Counted from the stretch's first letter, positions 32,401 through 40,841 are shown. The stretch: DNA of 64,000 bases from Symbiodinium sp. CCMP2592 (GCA_905221615.1 CAJNDT010000125.1:757501-821500); one strand, 5' to 3'. Notes: generated by a model not told the origin, from the sequence alone. A program made the numbers and translations.

Positions 32401-33057
32401 GGAGTAAAGGTCCAGCCCAAGGCTACTCGGTGTCTGCACACTCCACAGCAAGGCCCATATAAGAGCCGAATATTCCCCAGCTATGGCAGAATGGCATGTC
32501 GCCCCAATATAATCATGACTCTGTGCATTGGTTTGTGTGACGCCGGCCTGCCAACCCAGAAAGTAGGGATGTGAGTCAAGCCAGCCGAAGACGACAAAAG
32601 CCCAAGAACTGTGGCAACCGTCGAAGGACCCACCTGTGTGCACTTCAAAGTATTCCATGGGGCCGAGTGCGGCAAGGGTCCTATCGGCACGATTGTCGCT
32701 GCAGTGTTCCAGCAGCCAGGCTGCCGAAGGATGTAACTGCAGATGGTAGGGCAGAGTGTCTTCGAGTGGGTAGGCTCCCTTTGCACATATCTGCATGACT
32801 AGATCGACATGACAGCTCAGGTCGACGGAAGTCGCAGTCAGATCGAAACTGCGGCCGGCAGGCAATGCGGAAGTGAGATCAAGCACAATCGTGGCATTGC
32901 ACACGGCAGGAACAACACCAGACCCTGCTGCGGCCGGTGGGCGATTGGGAATGGTGTGCTGGGATGTCTGTCCCTCGATGGCGTTGAGTCGGCCAGAGGG
33001 GCTGACCTCTGCAAAGTGCTCCTCGAGAGTCTCGAGAAGCGTGCTGGCGAGTAGCAT
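29476..33057 (-). CDS. Retroelement RNase H / endonuclease / RT N-terminal part
   Basis: This 1193-residue frame has three domains. Residues 136-285 are RNase H-like: HTGGSFDG, AGEYSAL (E195), LYSDCLVAL (D220) and HPCNELADSLAKHF (D278). The first catalytic Asp of the usual TDGS motif is Gly here. Residues 374-640 are an APE-type endonuclease: LLTVNVQTL (N379), CLQETR (E419), LMGDLNTH (D534, N536), SSRIDYILL and GHTDHFAP. Residues 830-1193 are the RT fingers and palm: GRSAGLDLIPGEVLHF, AVLFLDLQEAF (D1045) and GSRPGDN. The frame stops just before the catalytic MDD, which continues in a second frame. Upstream of the first ATG the frame stays open for 44 codons to 33189, where TTTAG precedes it, so an upstream exon may supply the start. 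Confidence 0.85.
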   Translation of the reverse strand: MLLASTLLETLEEHFAEVSPSGRLNAIEGQTSQHTIPNRPPAAAGSGVVPAVCNATIVLDLTSALPAGRSFDLTATSVDLSCHVDLVMQICAKGAYPLEDTLPYHLQLHPSAAWLLEHCSDNRADRTLAALGPMEYFEVHTGGSFDGCHSSWAFVVFGWLDSHPYFLGWQAGVTQTNAQSHDYIGATCHSAIAGEYSALIWALLWSVQTPSSLGLDLYSDCLVALQQANGAWGFQPAEGLASAARALLQLLCSVQTAFRGRIHHVQSHQGHPCNELADSLAKHFLKCATPTPLCIAQRITAQAIQDGTVQWWWLVFETARAPHLWPTATGSSLADRDRFTDALPPSEVEAKQWFGYGDPEGKRPGQKGRLLLLRLLTVNVQTLADTGENTPCQEGFKGRAAFLREQLDDLGIHVACLQETRVAASETISSRTHLRFCSGKDSAGNYGVECWFSRLLPFTGEGSVDLFFDPNDFLVPFADPRTLFVRFSRGGAKVLFVCVHAPTTSDPQRAVWWANLHDRLQQFGQTHEVVLMGDLNTHFTQPIPHRAGTLTIPGQGGVPEGLLRILHSQDLWIPSTFPEVHSGSSITWVSPSGASSSRIDYILLPISWRVAPGASCVQYELDWGQGHTDHFAPQLEVYAQAGAMQRTARTGLQVDRAAIGTQSGQEALADIWRNAPKVPWCVNVHRHWAQLEAYLQDALTETFPNRRGHCRSSHFGTHTWQLRQRRVWLRRQVVRLRDFICHAMLRAPFRAWRRGFVACEISSLFAVASQHRRIGDLAAQLKATKRALRQSIRQDTVRHIVDTAELATRCPPAEAVRRLKPILGPPKRRAKTRNGLPLVLRSDGLPATTPEEVEDAWIDHFAGIEDGQRVTPHELATSCMRQQLARDLDALDICRSELPTRIELETALRATATGRSAGLDLIPGEVLHFAAADASSALYPILLKTSFRISEPVQFKGGSLQAAWKGKSSPALCSSHRGLLISATTGKAFHRLFRARCVPPLASVASPLQLGGLPACPVTAVSHSVRMFITAAKKHRVSFAVLFLDLQEAFYRVCRPLLTGTTVDDSTVAHIAATVKLPPGVMHSLHRHLKEQSIFAESGASPWLAASMTEILDATWFRFRSGQTLIRTGIGSRPGDNCADVIFSFLFSQVLADLTQELKCKGCCTQLPFTTSMRDCIFDRPASAAGSTESRSI

Positions 33058-33115
33058 CGCCTGGTTGTTTGCATCCCATAGGCTCTGTTCAAGGAGTGTG
33101 TGTAGGGGCTCATCA

Positions 33116-33312
33116 GATTTGCGCTTGCAGTCGATGTAGGTTTCTTGGATGTTTGTTGTTGTTCCTGGCCGTGGTTTCTCCCCAAGGGTCTAAATTGTCT
33201 CAGGTAGTACATATATATGTATATACATACTCATTTATCTATGTATGTTTCGGTGGTAAACTTCCTACTTTAAAGTCCTTCCTTCAAGGCCACAGTGTAT
33301 GTGTGTGTATAT
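33116..33312 (-). repeat. Right copy of identical 197-bp direct repeat
   Basis: Same orientation and sequence as 27037-27233. Here the coding part of the repeat is fused in frame to the retroelement polyprotein (KRKS followed by DEPLHTLLEQ). Confidence 0.9.
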
Positions 33313-33411
33313 TGTATATATATATATATATATATGTATGCATGTATGAATATGTACGTATACCTCTCTCTGTCTATATAGAACTGTTCACATATACATA
33401 TGTGTCTATGT

Positions 33412-33416
<5 letters not shown>

Positions 33417-33454
<38 letters not shown>
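33417..33454. repeat. TA microsatellite
   Basis: About 17 uninterrupted TA units after a mixed TA/TG tract at 33300-33360. Confidence 0.9.
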
Positions 33455-33455
<1 letters not shown>

Positions 33456-33780
33456 TTATAAGCCCAGTGGCCCAGGGGCTCTGTTTTCCTCGTGGTTGAA
33501 GGTTTAGGGCGAGTTGGGGTTCAGAATTCGATTTTCCCCAAGCCCTAAACCCCCAGAAGAACATTGGCTCGAATATGGCGCTGTAGAATTTTCTAAAAGT
33601 TCCAATTCCGGGCTCAATGCTCAATGACAAGGTTCTGTAAGTTCTCGGTATGCTTGTCTCGCGTGTTGGGTTAAGATCTGTAGGCTGCTATAGAATCCTG
33701 AAAGTTGCAAGCCCGGCGCTAAATCCTGACAGTGAAGCAACCTCTATAGATCCCTGGCAATACAGAGGTAAACCCTCATA
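33455..33780. other. No gene seen
   Basis: Unique sequence with a few TTTAGGG-like heptamers. Confidence 0.5.
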
Positions 33781-33883
33781 AGGTAAAAGCCAGAAAGTTG
33801 GAATATTATTATCCTAACCTTTCTATGGTAAATTATAGGGTATCCTACCATTAATCCATATTCCAACTTTCTGGAGTTCCCTG
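33781..33883. mobile_element. Miniature TIR element, family E
   Basis: GCCAGAAAGTTGGAATAT pairs with ATATTCCAACTTTCTGG, with TA at 33779-33780 and 33884-33885. Confidence 0.85.
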
Positions 33884-34069
33884 TAAGACCTAAAATCCTA
33901 TCCTAGAGCCCTACAGCCCCATGTTCTCCAAAAGGCCCCCAGACCCTAAAGCTGGCGTGGATCCCCACTGGTGAAGAGTGCCACAAAGCCCGAAACATCC
34001 CAAAGCCCCAATGCCTCAAAACCCGTGCAAAAGGCCCAGCCAAGATCCCAAAAGCCCCGAAGTGTCATA

Positions 34070-34249
34070 TTGGGAGGGTCATGGGACTTGGCAAGTAAGG
34101 TTATCAGTACCTTGATCGGGATCAAGTATACGTATGTTACTTAATTGAACTTGATAACCCTACCTTGATTGGGTCAATTATATATACGTATGTTACTTAG
34201 TTGACATTGAAATTTATAACCTCGCTCACGAAGTGCCATGATCCTTCAA
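34070..34249. mobile_element. Family I element with internal duplication
   Basis: The ends are GGAGGGTCATGGGACTTGG and AAGTGCCATGATCCTTC. The core phrase TACGTATGTTACTTA occurs twice about 55 bp apart, indicating an internal tandem duplication. Confidence 0.65.
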
Positions 34250-34425
34250 AAAGCCCCCCCCCCAAACACGAGCAAAAGGCCCCCGAAGCAAGCCATGAAG
34301 CCCTAAAACCCCCACAAAAGGCCTCATAAAACGGGGCCGTTTCATGTTTAGAAAAATCCAAAACGCTTGCAAATGGCTCGGAAGCCCCCCAAAAAAAACC
34401 TAAAACCGACATAGCTCCGGCTCAG

Positions 34426-34485
34426 AAGGAGAGCTTAGAAGAGCTGCGCGATCTGTCCGAGAATCAGACGCTTCGCCGCAAAAAG
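34426..34485 (+). CDS. Exon-like segment, coiled-coil composition
   Basis: Preceded by GGCTCAG. Twenty codons read KESLEELRDLSENQTLRRKK, one of the most coiled-coil-like peptides in the window. The bases after it (GATCTT) would be a non-canonical GA donor. Confidence 0.35.
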
Positions 34486-34789
34486 GATCTTTGTTTTTGT
34501 TTGTGTGCTTTCTTCGTCTTACATAACAGTCTCCCTAAACTCTACCCAATCCCGAAACACTAAACCATAAACCATGCCTGTCTAGAAATTTGGGCTTGCC
34601 TCCTAAGTTTTTCAGGGGAGTCCAGTCTTTTCTCTTTAGCGCTTACGGTGTAGGGTGGCTTCAACTTATATGGGGCTCGTAAACGTAACTCAGGGTCTGT
34701 TTCTTGTGTAAGGCTTGTGTCAGGGCTTCTGGATTCATTGACAGCATGTGTTTACGTTACTTGAATAGAGCTTTTTCAAACCCTCATAT

Positions 34790-34893
34790 GGGAGTTTCCG
34801 AAAATAGGGGACCCTAATATAGTACCCTAAATAGTAGGATCCTTATTATAAGGACCCCCAAAATCAGGTACCCCTGTTGTCGGAAACCCCCAT
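34790..34893. mobile_element. Miniature TIR element, family K
   Basis: The ends are TGGGAGTTTCCGAAAAT and TTGTCGGAAACCCCC, with ATA outside both. Confidence 0.8.
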
Positions 34894-35167
34894 ATCTTGA
34901 GTTCAAGTCCCAAAAGGTCCCTACGTACTAGCTAATAAGTCTCGTTCAGCTCCACGCATGTAGACCATGTAGATCCCGAAAGCCTTCATGAACCCAACCC
35001 TAATCCCCGAAGCCCCAAAGCCCGAAAACCCCCCTGAACCCTAGGTATTACATATCCTGGGAAATCTTGCACAAACCCTTGTGACAGCCGTATACAGACC
35101 CTGCATAAAGCCTACAAGAACTTGTATGACACCCAAAGCACCTTAACCCTAAACCTCACCCTAAGGG

Positions 35168-35258
35168 CCTAAGGGTCCATATACCCAAACAGTAGATACT
35201 TTGGTGCTTTGGGGCCAATGTTTTTTTTTAACCATCTGGGTACATGGACCCTTCGGGT
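35168..35258. mobile_element. Miniature TIR element, family S
   Basis: The ends are CCTAAGGGTCCATATACCC and GGGTACATGGACCCTTCGGG. Other copies lie at 36680, 37225 and 49180. Confidence 0.7.
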
Positions 35259-35269
35259 CATACTTTCAG

Positions 35270-35315
35270 GAAAGCCCAGATCGAGCAGCAACAGATGGAA
35301 ATCGATGCTCATCAG
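35270..35315 (+). CDS. Exon-like segment, coiled-coil composition
   Basis: Preceded by TACTTTCAG (good acceptor) and followed by GCGCCC (possible GC donor). The frame reads KAQIEQQQMEIDAHQ. It starts 11 bp after a family S element ends. Confidence 0.35.
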
Positions 35316-35559
35316 GCGCCCCGCACCCCGCTCCCTTGTTTGCATATAGGGTGGGTTTGGTATTCTTAGGTATGTTGTCTTACTGTATGGGTTACAGGAA
35401 ACAAAGGGCTCCTCTTATCTATAGTCTTATAGCGTAGAAATCAGGCTGTTATGAGAGCTGTTAGGTTCTTCTGTGAGGATGTTCGGTTTCGTTGTCCCTC
35501 TCGTTCAGGGCTGTCGGGAATGCAGCTATTACGATTCTGTAATTGGGTGGTGACACCGA

Positions 35560-35700
35560 GTTTGCGGTTGCTGTTGCCGTTGCTGTTGCTGTGGTGCTGG
35601 TGGGTGGTGATGGTGGTGGTGGTGCTGGTGGTGGTGGTGGTGGTGCTGGTGGCCTCGGTGGTGGTGGTGGTGGTGTTTCGTGGAAATGGTAGTCGTTGTT
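35560..35700 (+). repeat. GGT/GTTGCT-rich simple repeat
   Basis: TTGCTGTTGC units pass into GGTGGT runs. Poly-Val ORFs here are artefacts. Confidence 0.9.
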
Positions 35701-35769
35701 GATGTTGCCTGCGGTGCTGCTTGCTTTGGCCGTTGCTTTGCGATTAATCGCGGCTTCTTGGACTCACTA

Positions 35770-35876
35770 TAGGGGCCTACATTCGAATAAATACCTATAC
35801 TATTTTGGGGGGTTCCTCATTATACTTATAATAAAACGGGCCCCAAAACCCTAGTCTAATTATCAAGGCCGCTGTA
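35770..35876. mobile_element. Miniature TIR element, family L
   Basis: The ends are TATAGGGGCCTACATTCGAA and CTAATTATCAAGGCCGCTGT; the termini have diverged. Confidence 0.65.
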
Positions 35877-35950
35877 TCGCACCTGCTAGCCCTTCAGACT
35901 TCCTGTCCCCGGCTCCGACTCTCACTTCGGAGCTTCTGCGAGCCAGGCAG

Positions 35951-36008
35951 TGATTGAACGTCAGCAGCGCGACATGCAGCAGCAACGAGAGGAGCGAGAT
36001 GCAATCAG
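35951..36008 (+). CDS. Exon-like segment, coiled-coil composition
   Basis: Preceded by CCAGGCAG and followed by GTATAG after CAG, a textbook donor. The frame reads IERQQRDMQQQREERDAI, a glutamine- and arginine-rich coiled coil. Confidence 0.4.
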
Positions 36009-36249
36009 GTATAGTTCGTCCTGGTCGATCTTGTTTCCGCTTGATCCCGTGCATCAGGTTCCTTTACAATTGGTCAGTTTGGTTGGTGAACTGGGTGTTG
36101 GCATCAGGCTTCTGTTGCGGTTTCTGTTGCAACCGCGGCGACAGGATTGCCGCAAGACCTGAACCCAGACGCGTTGAAGGACATGCCATGCAAGCAAGAC
36201 CAGACGTGCTAAGCTGTGCACCTAACATGCCGTTGACTCCATTCGGCCG

Positions 36250-36309
36250 TCCCTTTCGAAGGAGTCTCGGCGCTTGTCTGAGGAATTGGAGCTGCAGAAG
36301 GAGGAGGGG
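36250..36309 (+). CDS. Exon-like segment, coiled-coil composition
   Basis: The frame reads SLSKESRRLSEELELQKEE. Splice signals are not clear. A further short helical frame (LPQDLNPDALKDMPCKQDQ) lies upstream at 36150-36205. Confidence 0.3.
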
Positions 36310-36459
36310 GGAGGGATCGCAAGCCTGTTTGGCGCTGCACTTTTGGAGCTGATGTGGTCTTTTCGCTAAGAGGTTAAGGTTAGCAACCACTAGGGACGAT
36401 GATCCCGCCGCTTTAATAACTCTGAAAGCCCCACAAGTAGATCCCTACACTATAGCTAA

Positions 36460-36559
36460 CCCTAAGGCTCCATGTACCCATATAGTATATACTTAGACCT
36501 TAAAGTGCCTATATAGGGACCCCTTTAAGGCTTATATAGAGATACATGGAGCCTTTGGG
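36460..36559. mobile_element. Miniature TIR element, family D
   Basis: The ends are CCCTAAGGCTCCATGTACCC and ATACATGGAGCCTTTGGG. TAA lies outside both ends (36457-36459 and 36560-36562). Confidence 0.85.
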
Positions 36560-36679
36560 TAATTCAGCGAATTCTTAAGGGCAAGGGGCCTCGTCTTACC
36601 TCGGGCCACACTAGGGTCTCCCAAACGCCCACGATGGGTACTAGTGGTAGTCTGTAGACCCCCCAAAGTACGTACTATT

Positions 36680-36890
36680 CCCTAAGGGTTCATGTGCCCA
36701 AATAGTATATACTTCGGCCCCGAAGTATGTAAAGAGTGACTACTTTCAGGCCAAAGTATATACTACGGTTGATGATATAAATCCTGCAGTACCCTTAGTG
36801 GGGAGTATACCATAATTCCCATAGTTTAGGGTCCTCAAGGTAATGCAGGATTTGTATCATCAACGGTATTTGGGTGCACGGACCCTTAGG
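36680..36890. mobile_element. Family S element interrupted by family A
   Basis: The outer ends CCCTAAGGGTTCATGTGCCC and GGGTGCACGGACCCTTAGG pair. A complete family A element occupies 36766-36866, flanked by TA at 36764-36765 and 36867-36868. Removing it and one TA restores the family S core AGTATATACTATTTGGG. Confidence 0.9.
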
Positions 36891-36942
36891 TATTTGCATA
36901 CTTGGAGGTTCAGGGTTGGAGCTCTGGTTCAAGCCGGGCTAA

Positions 36943-37135
36943 CCCTGGGCATCAAAATCGCCCCAAAAGCCATGTGGGTGGTTGTCAAAATTAGGGTCCC
37001 TTTTTTGGGTACCTTAAATATTAGGTGCCGTGCTATATTAGGGACCCAAAAAGGGACCATAATTTTGACAACCACCCATGCATAGTATGGTCTTTGGGCA
37101 AAAGCCTTCATATATGAGTCCTTGGAGCCCTAGGG
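36943..37135. mobile_element. Family G element interrupted by family F
   Basis: The outer ends CCCTGGGC and GAGCCCTAGGG are flanked by TAA on both sides. A complete family F element lies at 36975-37078 with TG next to each end. Confidence 0.85.
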
Positions 37136-37224
37136 TAAGAGTTCTGCTGAAATTCCGGCACGTCGTTGTCCATCTTCGTGGGACTTGGGGTTTGGGGTTA
37201 AGAGCTTTTTTCTGGTTCATATAT

Positions 37225-37333
37225 CCCTAAGGGTCCATGCACCCAAGTAGTGTATATTTCGGCCTTAAAGTCGTCCCTATATATGTACTTTGGGGCCAAA
37301 GAATATGCTGCTTGGGTGCCTGGACCCTTAGGG
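37225..37333. mobile_element. Miniature TIR element, family S
   Basis: The ends are CCCTAAGGGTCCATGCACCC and GGGTGCCTGGACCCTTAGGG, with TAT outside both. Confidence 0.8.
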
Positions 37334-37937
37334 TATATGGAGTTTAGGGTTTAGGCTTCAGGGTTTACGGGTTTATAGGGTTTCGGGTTTGGTTTTAGAG
37401 GGTTTAGGTTCAAGGATTTGGGGTTCAGGATTTAGGGGTTGACGGTTGAGAGTTTTTTGGAGTTTAGGATAGGACACCCTTCCTACGACCCCAACCCTAA
37501 ACACAGAAAGAGCAAGAACCTAAACTGCCAACTGCCTGAATGTAAAAGCAACCTAGAAGCTTTGTCTCGACCCTCTACATCTCAGCCCAAACCCGTAGGT
37601 TATGCTCTAGGGCTCCAAGCTCTAAGTTTTTGGCACTTTCAGAGTTTCGGGAGTCATGATGTCGGATTTGGGGTATTGGATCTTTCCCGGGTTGCAACGT
37701 TCAGGGCTTACGTGGTTAGGGTTCGCGGGGTCGGGTATCAGCGTTTTGGATACAGGGTTTAACTTAGATCGAGCTGCGGTATTCGCTGGCTTTGCCGTTC
37801 ACGCCGCTGGTTCTGTCGTCAGTGATTGAAATGTACAGTGACTTTATATGCTGAGGAAACACTTGCCACGCGTCTGAAGTTTCAGCAGTTCAGGAACAAG
37901 TCGCCTTTTGGCTGCTGCCTCCAGCAAAGTGAAATTA
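37334..37937. other. No firm gene seen
   Basis: Telomere-like heptamers at 37330-37440. A helical frame AEETLATRLKFQQFRNKS near 37850-37905 (+) resembles the exon-like series but is not delimited. An ORF at 37439-37762 (+) is not recognised. Confidence 0.4.
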
Positions 37938-38027
37938 CCCACAGGCCCCAAAGTAGTTCCTTTTTGGGATTACCTTATAGAAATCTATATATGAAGCCCA
38001 AGACGGAACTACCTTGGGGCCCATGGG
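37938..38027. mobile_element. Miniature TIR element, family H
   Basis: The ends are CCCACAGGCCCCAAAGTAG and CTACCTTGGGGCCCATGGG, with TA flanks. It ends 49 bp before the ATG of the next gene and so lies in that gene's leader or promoter region. Confidence 0.85.
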
Positions 38028-38076
38028 TAAGCACAAAGCAAGGTCCCATGGCCTATAAGTGTTTCTTCGCAGCAGC

Positions 38077-39402
38077 ATGTCGATCGCCGTCGAAGTCTCG
38101 CTGCTGAGCGGCAAGACAGCTACCGTGCAAATAGGCTTGGATGAGGAGGTGAAGGCATTGACACTTCAAGCTCAGATCTATCTCGGGGTTGCGAAAGGGA
38201 GGCTGCTGGACTCTTCTGGAAGTGTTCTGGATCCATCTGCAACGATCAAGCATACCAATCTACATAGTGGCGATGCATTGACCTTGCACGTATCTAAAGT
38301 TCAGGTCCAAGCCACTGGTTACGCTTTTGCTGCCGTTCTTGGTGATGGATCCGTGGTGACGTGGGGCCACTATCAAGGCGGTGGTGACAGCAGCCCGGTG
38401 CAGGATCAACTCAAAGACGTGCAGCAGATCAAAGCCTCTGACAGTGCTTTTGCTGCCCTTCTTAGCGATGGATCTGTCGTGAGCTGGGGTTACCCACGCT
38501 GCGGCGGCGACAGCAGTGCTGTGCAGGATCAGCTGAGCAATGTGCAGCAGATCGTCGCCTGTAGCAGCGCTTTTGCTGCCGTTCTTGGCGATGGATCTGT
38601 GCTGACCTGGGGTCTTGCTGAATGTGGTGGTGACAGTAACGCTGTGCAGCATCAGCTGAAACATGTGCAGCAGATCCGAGCTTCTGAGGGCGCCTTTGCT
38701 GCGATTCGCGTCGATGGATCTGTCGTAACATGGGGTGATGATGAGTATGGTGGTGACAGTAGTGATGTGCAGCTTCAACTCAAGAATGTGGAGGAGATTC
38801 AAGCCTCCAGTCCTGCTTTTGCTGCCATTCTAGGCGACGGATCGGTCGTGAGTTGGGGTGATGCTGATTTTGGTGGTGACAGTAGTGCTGTGCAGGATCA
38901 GCTGAAGACTGTGCAGCAGATCCAAGCCTCTTACTACGCTTTTGCTGCACTTGTTGGTGATGGGACGGTCGTGACCTGGGGATCGTGTTCGTGTGGCGGC
39001 GACAGTAGTGCTGTGCAGGATAAGCTGCAGAATGTGCAGCAGATCCAATCCTCTCAGGATGCATTCGCTGCCATTCTCGCCACTGGATCCGTCGTCACTT
39101 GGGGAGATGATATCAACGGCGGTGACTGTAGCCGCGTGCAGCATCAACTGAATGAGGTGGAGCAGATAGTGGCTACTGACAATGCCTTTGCTGCCATTCT
39201 CCGCGATGGATCTGTCGTCACCTGGGGTGCTGCTGACGATGGGGGTGACAGCAGCATCGTGCAGGAGCAGTTGAAGAATGTGCAACAGATCCAAGCCACT
39301 CGCAGTGCTTTCGCCGCGATTCGCAGTGATGGGTCCCTTATCACCTGGGGTGCTGCCGAGTATGGTGGTGACAGTAGTGCCGTGCACGAGCAGATTAAGT
39401 AG
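38077..39402 (+). CDS. Ubiquitin-like / RCC1-like repeat protein, paralogue 1
   Basis: The 441-residue protein starts at the ATG of MSIAVEVSLLSGKTATVQ, because the ORF upstream of it has no ATG and the paralogue at 62367 starts at the same place. Residues 1-76 look like a ubiquitin-like beta-grasp domain ending in HSGDALTLHV. Nine tandem repeats of exactly 41 residues follow (123 bp each), with the consensus AFAAILGDGSVVTWG, then a variable quartet, GGDSSAVQDQLKN and VQQIQAS. The GDGSVVTWG core resembles RCC1-type propeller blades, but the repeat is shorter than the usual 51-68 residues. Related dinoflagellate proteins are often annotated as HERC- or RCC1-like; a binding or scaffold role is inference. 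The gene is intronless as read. It ends at the ninth repeat without the membrane anchor of the paralogue. Confidence 0.85.
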   Translation: MSIAVEVSLLSGKTATVQIGLDEEVKALTLQAQIYLGVAKGRLLDSSGSVLDPSATIKHTNLHSGDALTLHVSKVQVQATGYAFAAVLGDGSVVTWGHYQGGGDSSPVQDQLKDVQQIKASDSAFAALLSDGSVVSWGYPRCGGDSSAVQDQLSNVQQIVACSSAFAAVLGDGSVLTWGLAECGGDSNAVQHQLKHVQQIRASEGAFAAIRVDGSVVTWGDDEYGGDSSDVQLQLKNVEEIQASSPAFAAILGDGSVVSWGDADFGGDSSAVQDQLKTVQQIQASYYAFAALVGDGTVVTWGSCSCGGDSSAVQDKLQNVQQIQSSQDAFAAILATGSVVTWGDDINGGDCSRVQHQLNEVEQIVATDNAFAAILRDGSVVTWGAADDGGDSSIVQEQLKNVQQIQATRSAFAAIRSDGSLITWGAAEYGGDSSAVHEQIK

Positions 39403-39589
39403 CTTGTAGAGCTTGCCGATGCTGTTAACGTTCTGCGCAGGCAGTGACTGCTTCCCTTACAAAACATAGAGCAGCAGAACGCCGGATCTGCGATGATGTA
39501 GCATTGGCCAGGGGCTGGCAGCCCGAGCGTTCTTGCTCCTGGTCGTTGCCGTCGACGCCTTAATTCTTCGTTTTTTTGTGCGAATTTCG

Positions 39590-39899
39590 CACTGACGACA
39601 ACATCGACGAGTACGACAACGCTAGCGACGGTAGCCGCAAGGAGGATGACGCCAGCGAAAACGAGCACAGCGACTGCCGCAACCGAAACAACCAGTGCAC
39701 AAACAAACACACCACAAGCGGCCACAATGACAGCAGCGACGTGAAAACGTCCGAGAACAATATCAAGAGCATTGCAAAGAACAACATCAAGAACTACTAG
39801 AGCACAAACACGAGCACGAACAGTGGCAACAACAACAACAGCAGCTGCAACAACAACCACGTTGACGACAACGACGACGACAACAGAAACAACAGCACC

Positions 39900-39930
<31 letters not shown>

Positions 39931-40075
39931 CCACCAACAACAACAACAACCACGACGACGACGACAGTGGCAACGACGACGGCGATCACAACCACATCCA
40001 CAATCACAAACAAAACCACAACCGCAACCGCAACCACAATTGCAGCAACAGCAGAACAGCAGCAGCAACGATGAC
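39590..40075 (+). repeat. CAA/GAC/CAC trinucleotide-rich tract
   Basis: Nearly 500 bp of interleaved ACAACA, GACGAC and CACCAC units follow the repeat gene. Minus-strand poly-Val and plus-strand poly-Thr ORFs here are artefacts. Confidence 0.9.
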
Positions 40076-40294
40076 AATACATCAGGAAGCCTTTCGCAAT
40101 TGCACCCCCCGAAAGAAACTGTACATCAAACTGCTCTTCTTGTCTAAAACGTTTGTAGCCAACGAAGATCAGGAAAACAGCATGAATTTGGTGCCTTTAC
40201 CTAAACCTTGAACCCTTCAATAAACCTTCAGCTTTTCGGCCACTGCCTTACAATCTTCAAGAAGCCCCTGAGACCTGCGAACAGTTTCGTCCAG

Positions 40295-40333
40295 AGAGGC
40301 CGCCGAAGCGCTTCGAGATCAGCTCAGCCAGTC
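40295..40333 (+). CDS. Exon-like segment, coiled-coil composition
   Basis: Preceded by TTTCGTCCAG and followed by GTACCT. The frame reads EAAEALRDQLSQS. Both edges look like proper splice sites. Confidence 0.35.
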
Positions 40334-40444
40334 GGTACCTTGCCATTACAAGCAGATCTGTGTTGATATGTCTGTATAGGGTGCTTTCAAAACAATCCTG
40401 TGTGCGGTTGCAGGCCGGTGATTATGCGGCTTGAGGTCCCTAAA

Positions 40445-40548
40445 CCCTACCTGTATCCCCAAACCCTACAAAATAGTGGGTTATGACCCCTTAGTTAGAG
40501 GGTCTGACCCTTAAAACGGTAGGTTGTTGGATCCCCAAATAAACCCTA
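40445..40548. mobile_element. Miniature palindromic element, family M
   Basis: Contains CCTACAAAATAGTGGG, GACCCCTTAGTTAGAGGGTC and TTAAAACGGTAGG in the same order as copies at 23257 and 59073. Confidence 0.75.
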
Positions 40549-40841
40549 AACGGGCTTCAGGGTCGAAGGGTTTAGGCTAAAATCGGGCGACGCGACAAGC
40601 TTTTCGGTATTGCAGGAGGCCGCGGGGGTGTATGCATGTGTAACAGGGTGTGGCCGATTTTACCAGATGGGGTGCTTGGGCTGGGATATGGTGGCTAACA
40701 ACGTTCCGAGCTATTCAAGCTGCCTCAGGCGCCACAGAGGGTAGTCATTCGGGTTCGGTGAAGGGTTCCACATAGGCTTGATCGGATTGCAGGGTGGCTT
40801 ATAGTGTTTTCTGTAGGTGGTTTAAATGGCCCATGCACTAA

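Larger units (their letters stand above)
27037..33312 (-). mobile_element. Non-LTR retroelement bracketed by direct repeats
   Basis: The minus-strand element carries RNase H-like, APE-type endonuclease and reverse-transcriptase domains and C-terminal zinc-finger motifs, the domain set of LINE-type elements that insert by target-primed reverse transcription. The outer limits given are those of the 197-bp repeats, and the true ends are uncertain. No poly-A tail is visible at the 3' side; a TA microsatellite and about 60 bp of unique sequence lie between the last stop (27323) and the left repeat. A frameshift in the polymerase makes this copy probably inactive, although the identical flanking repeats suggest it is young. 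Confidence 0.8.

Noticed and set aside
32002-32574. 190-codon plus-strand ORF within the retroelement
   Set aside because: It is antisense to the RNase H and endonuclease coding frame, which has clear motifs.
27037-33312. LTR retrotransposon
   Set aside because: The flanking repeats look like LTRs, but the proteins include an APE-type endonuclease and no integrase, protease or gag; the domain set is non-LTR.
38260-39387. Minus-strand ORFs opposite the RCC1-like gene (180, 185 codons)
   Set aside because: They are antisense shadows of the 123-bp coding repeat and share its periodicity.
39144-40082. 312-codon minus-strand poly-valine ORF
   Set aside because: It is the complement of a CAA/GAC/CAC simple repeat plus the antisense of the RCC1-like gene.
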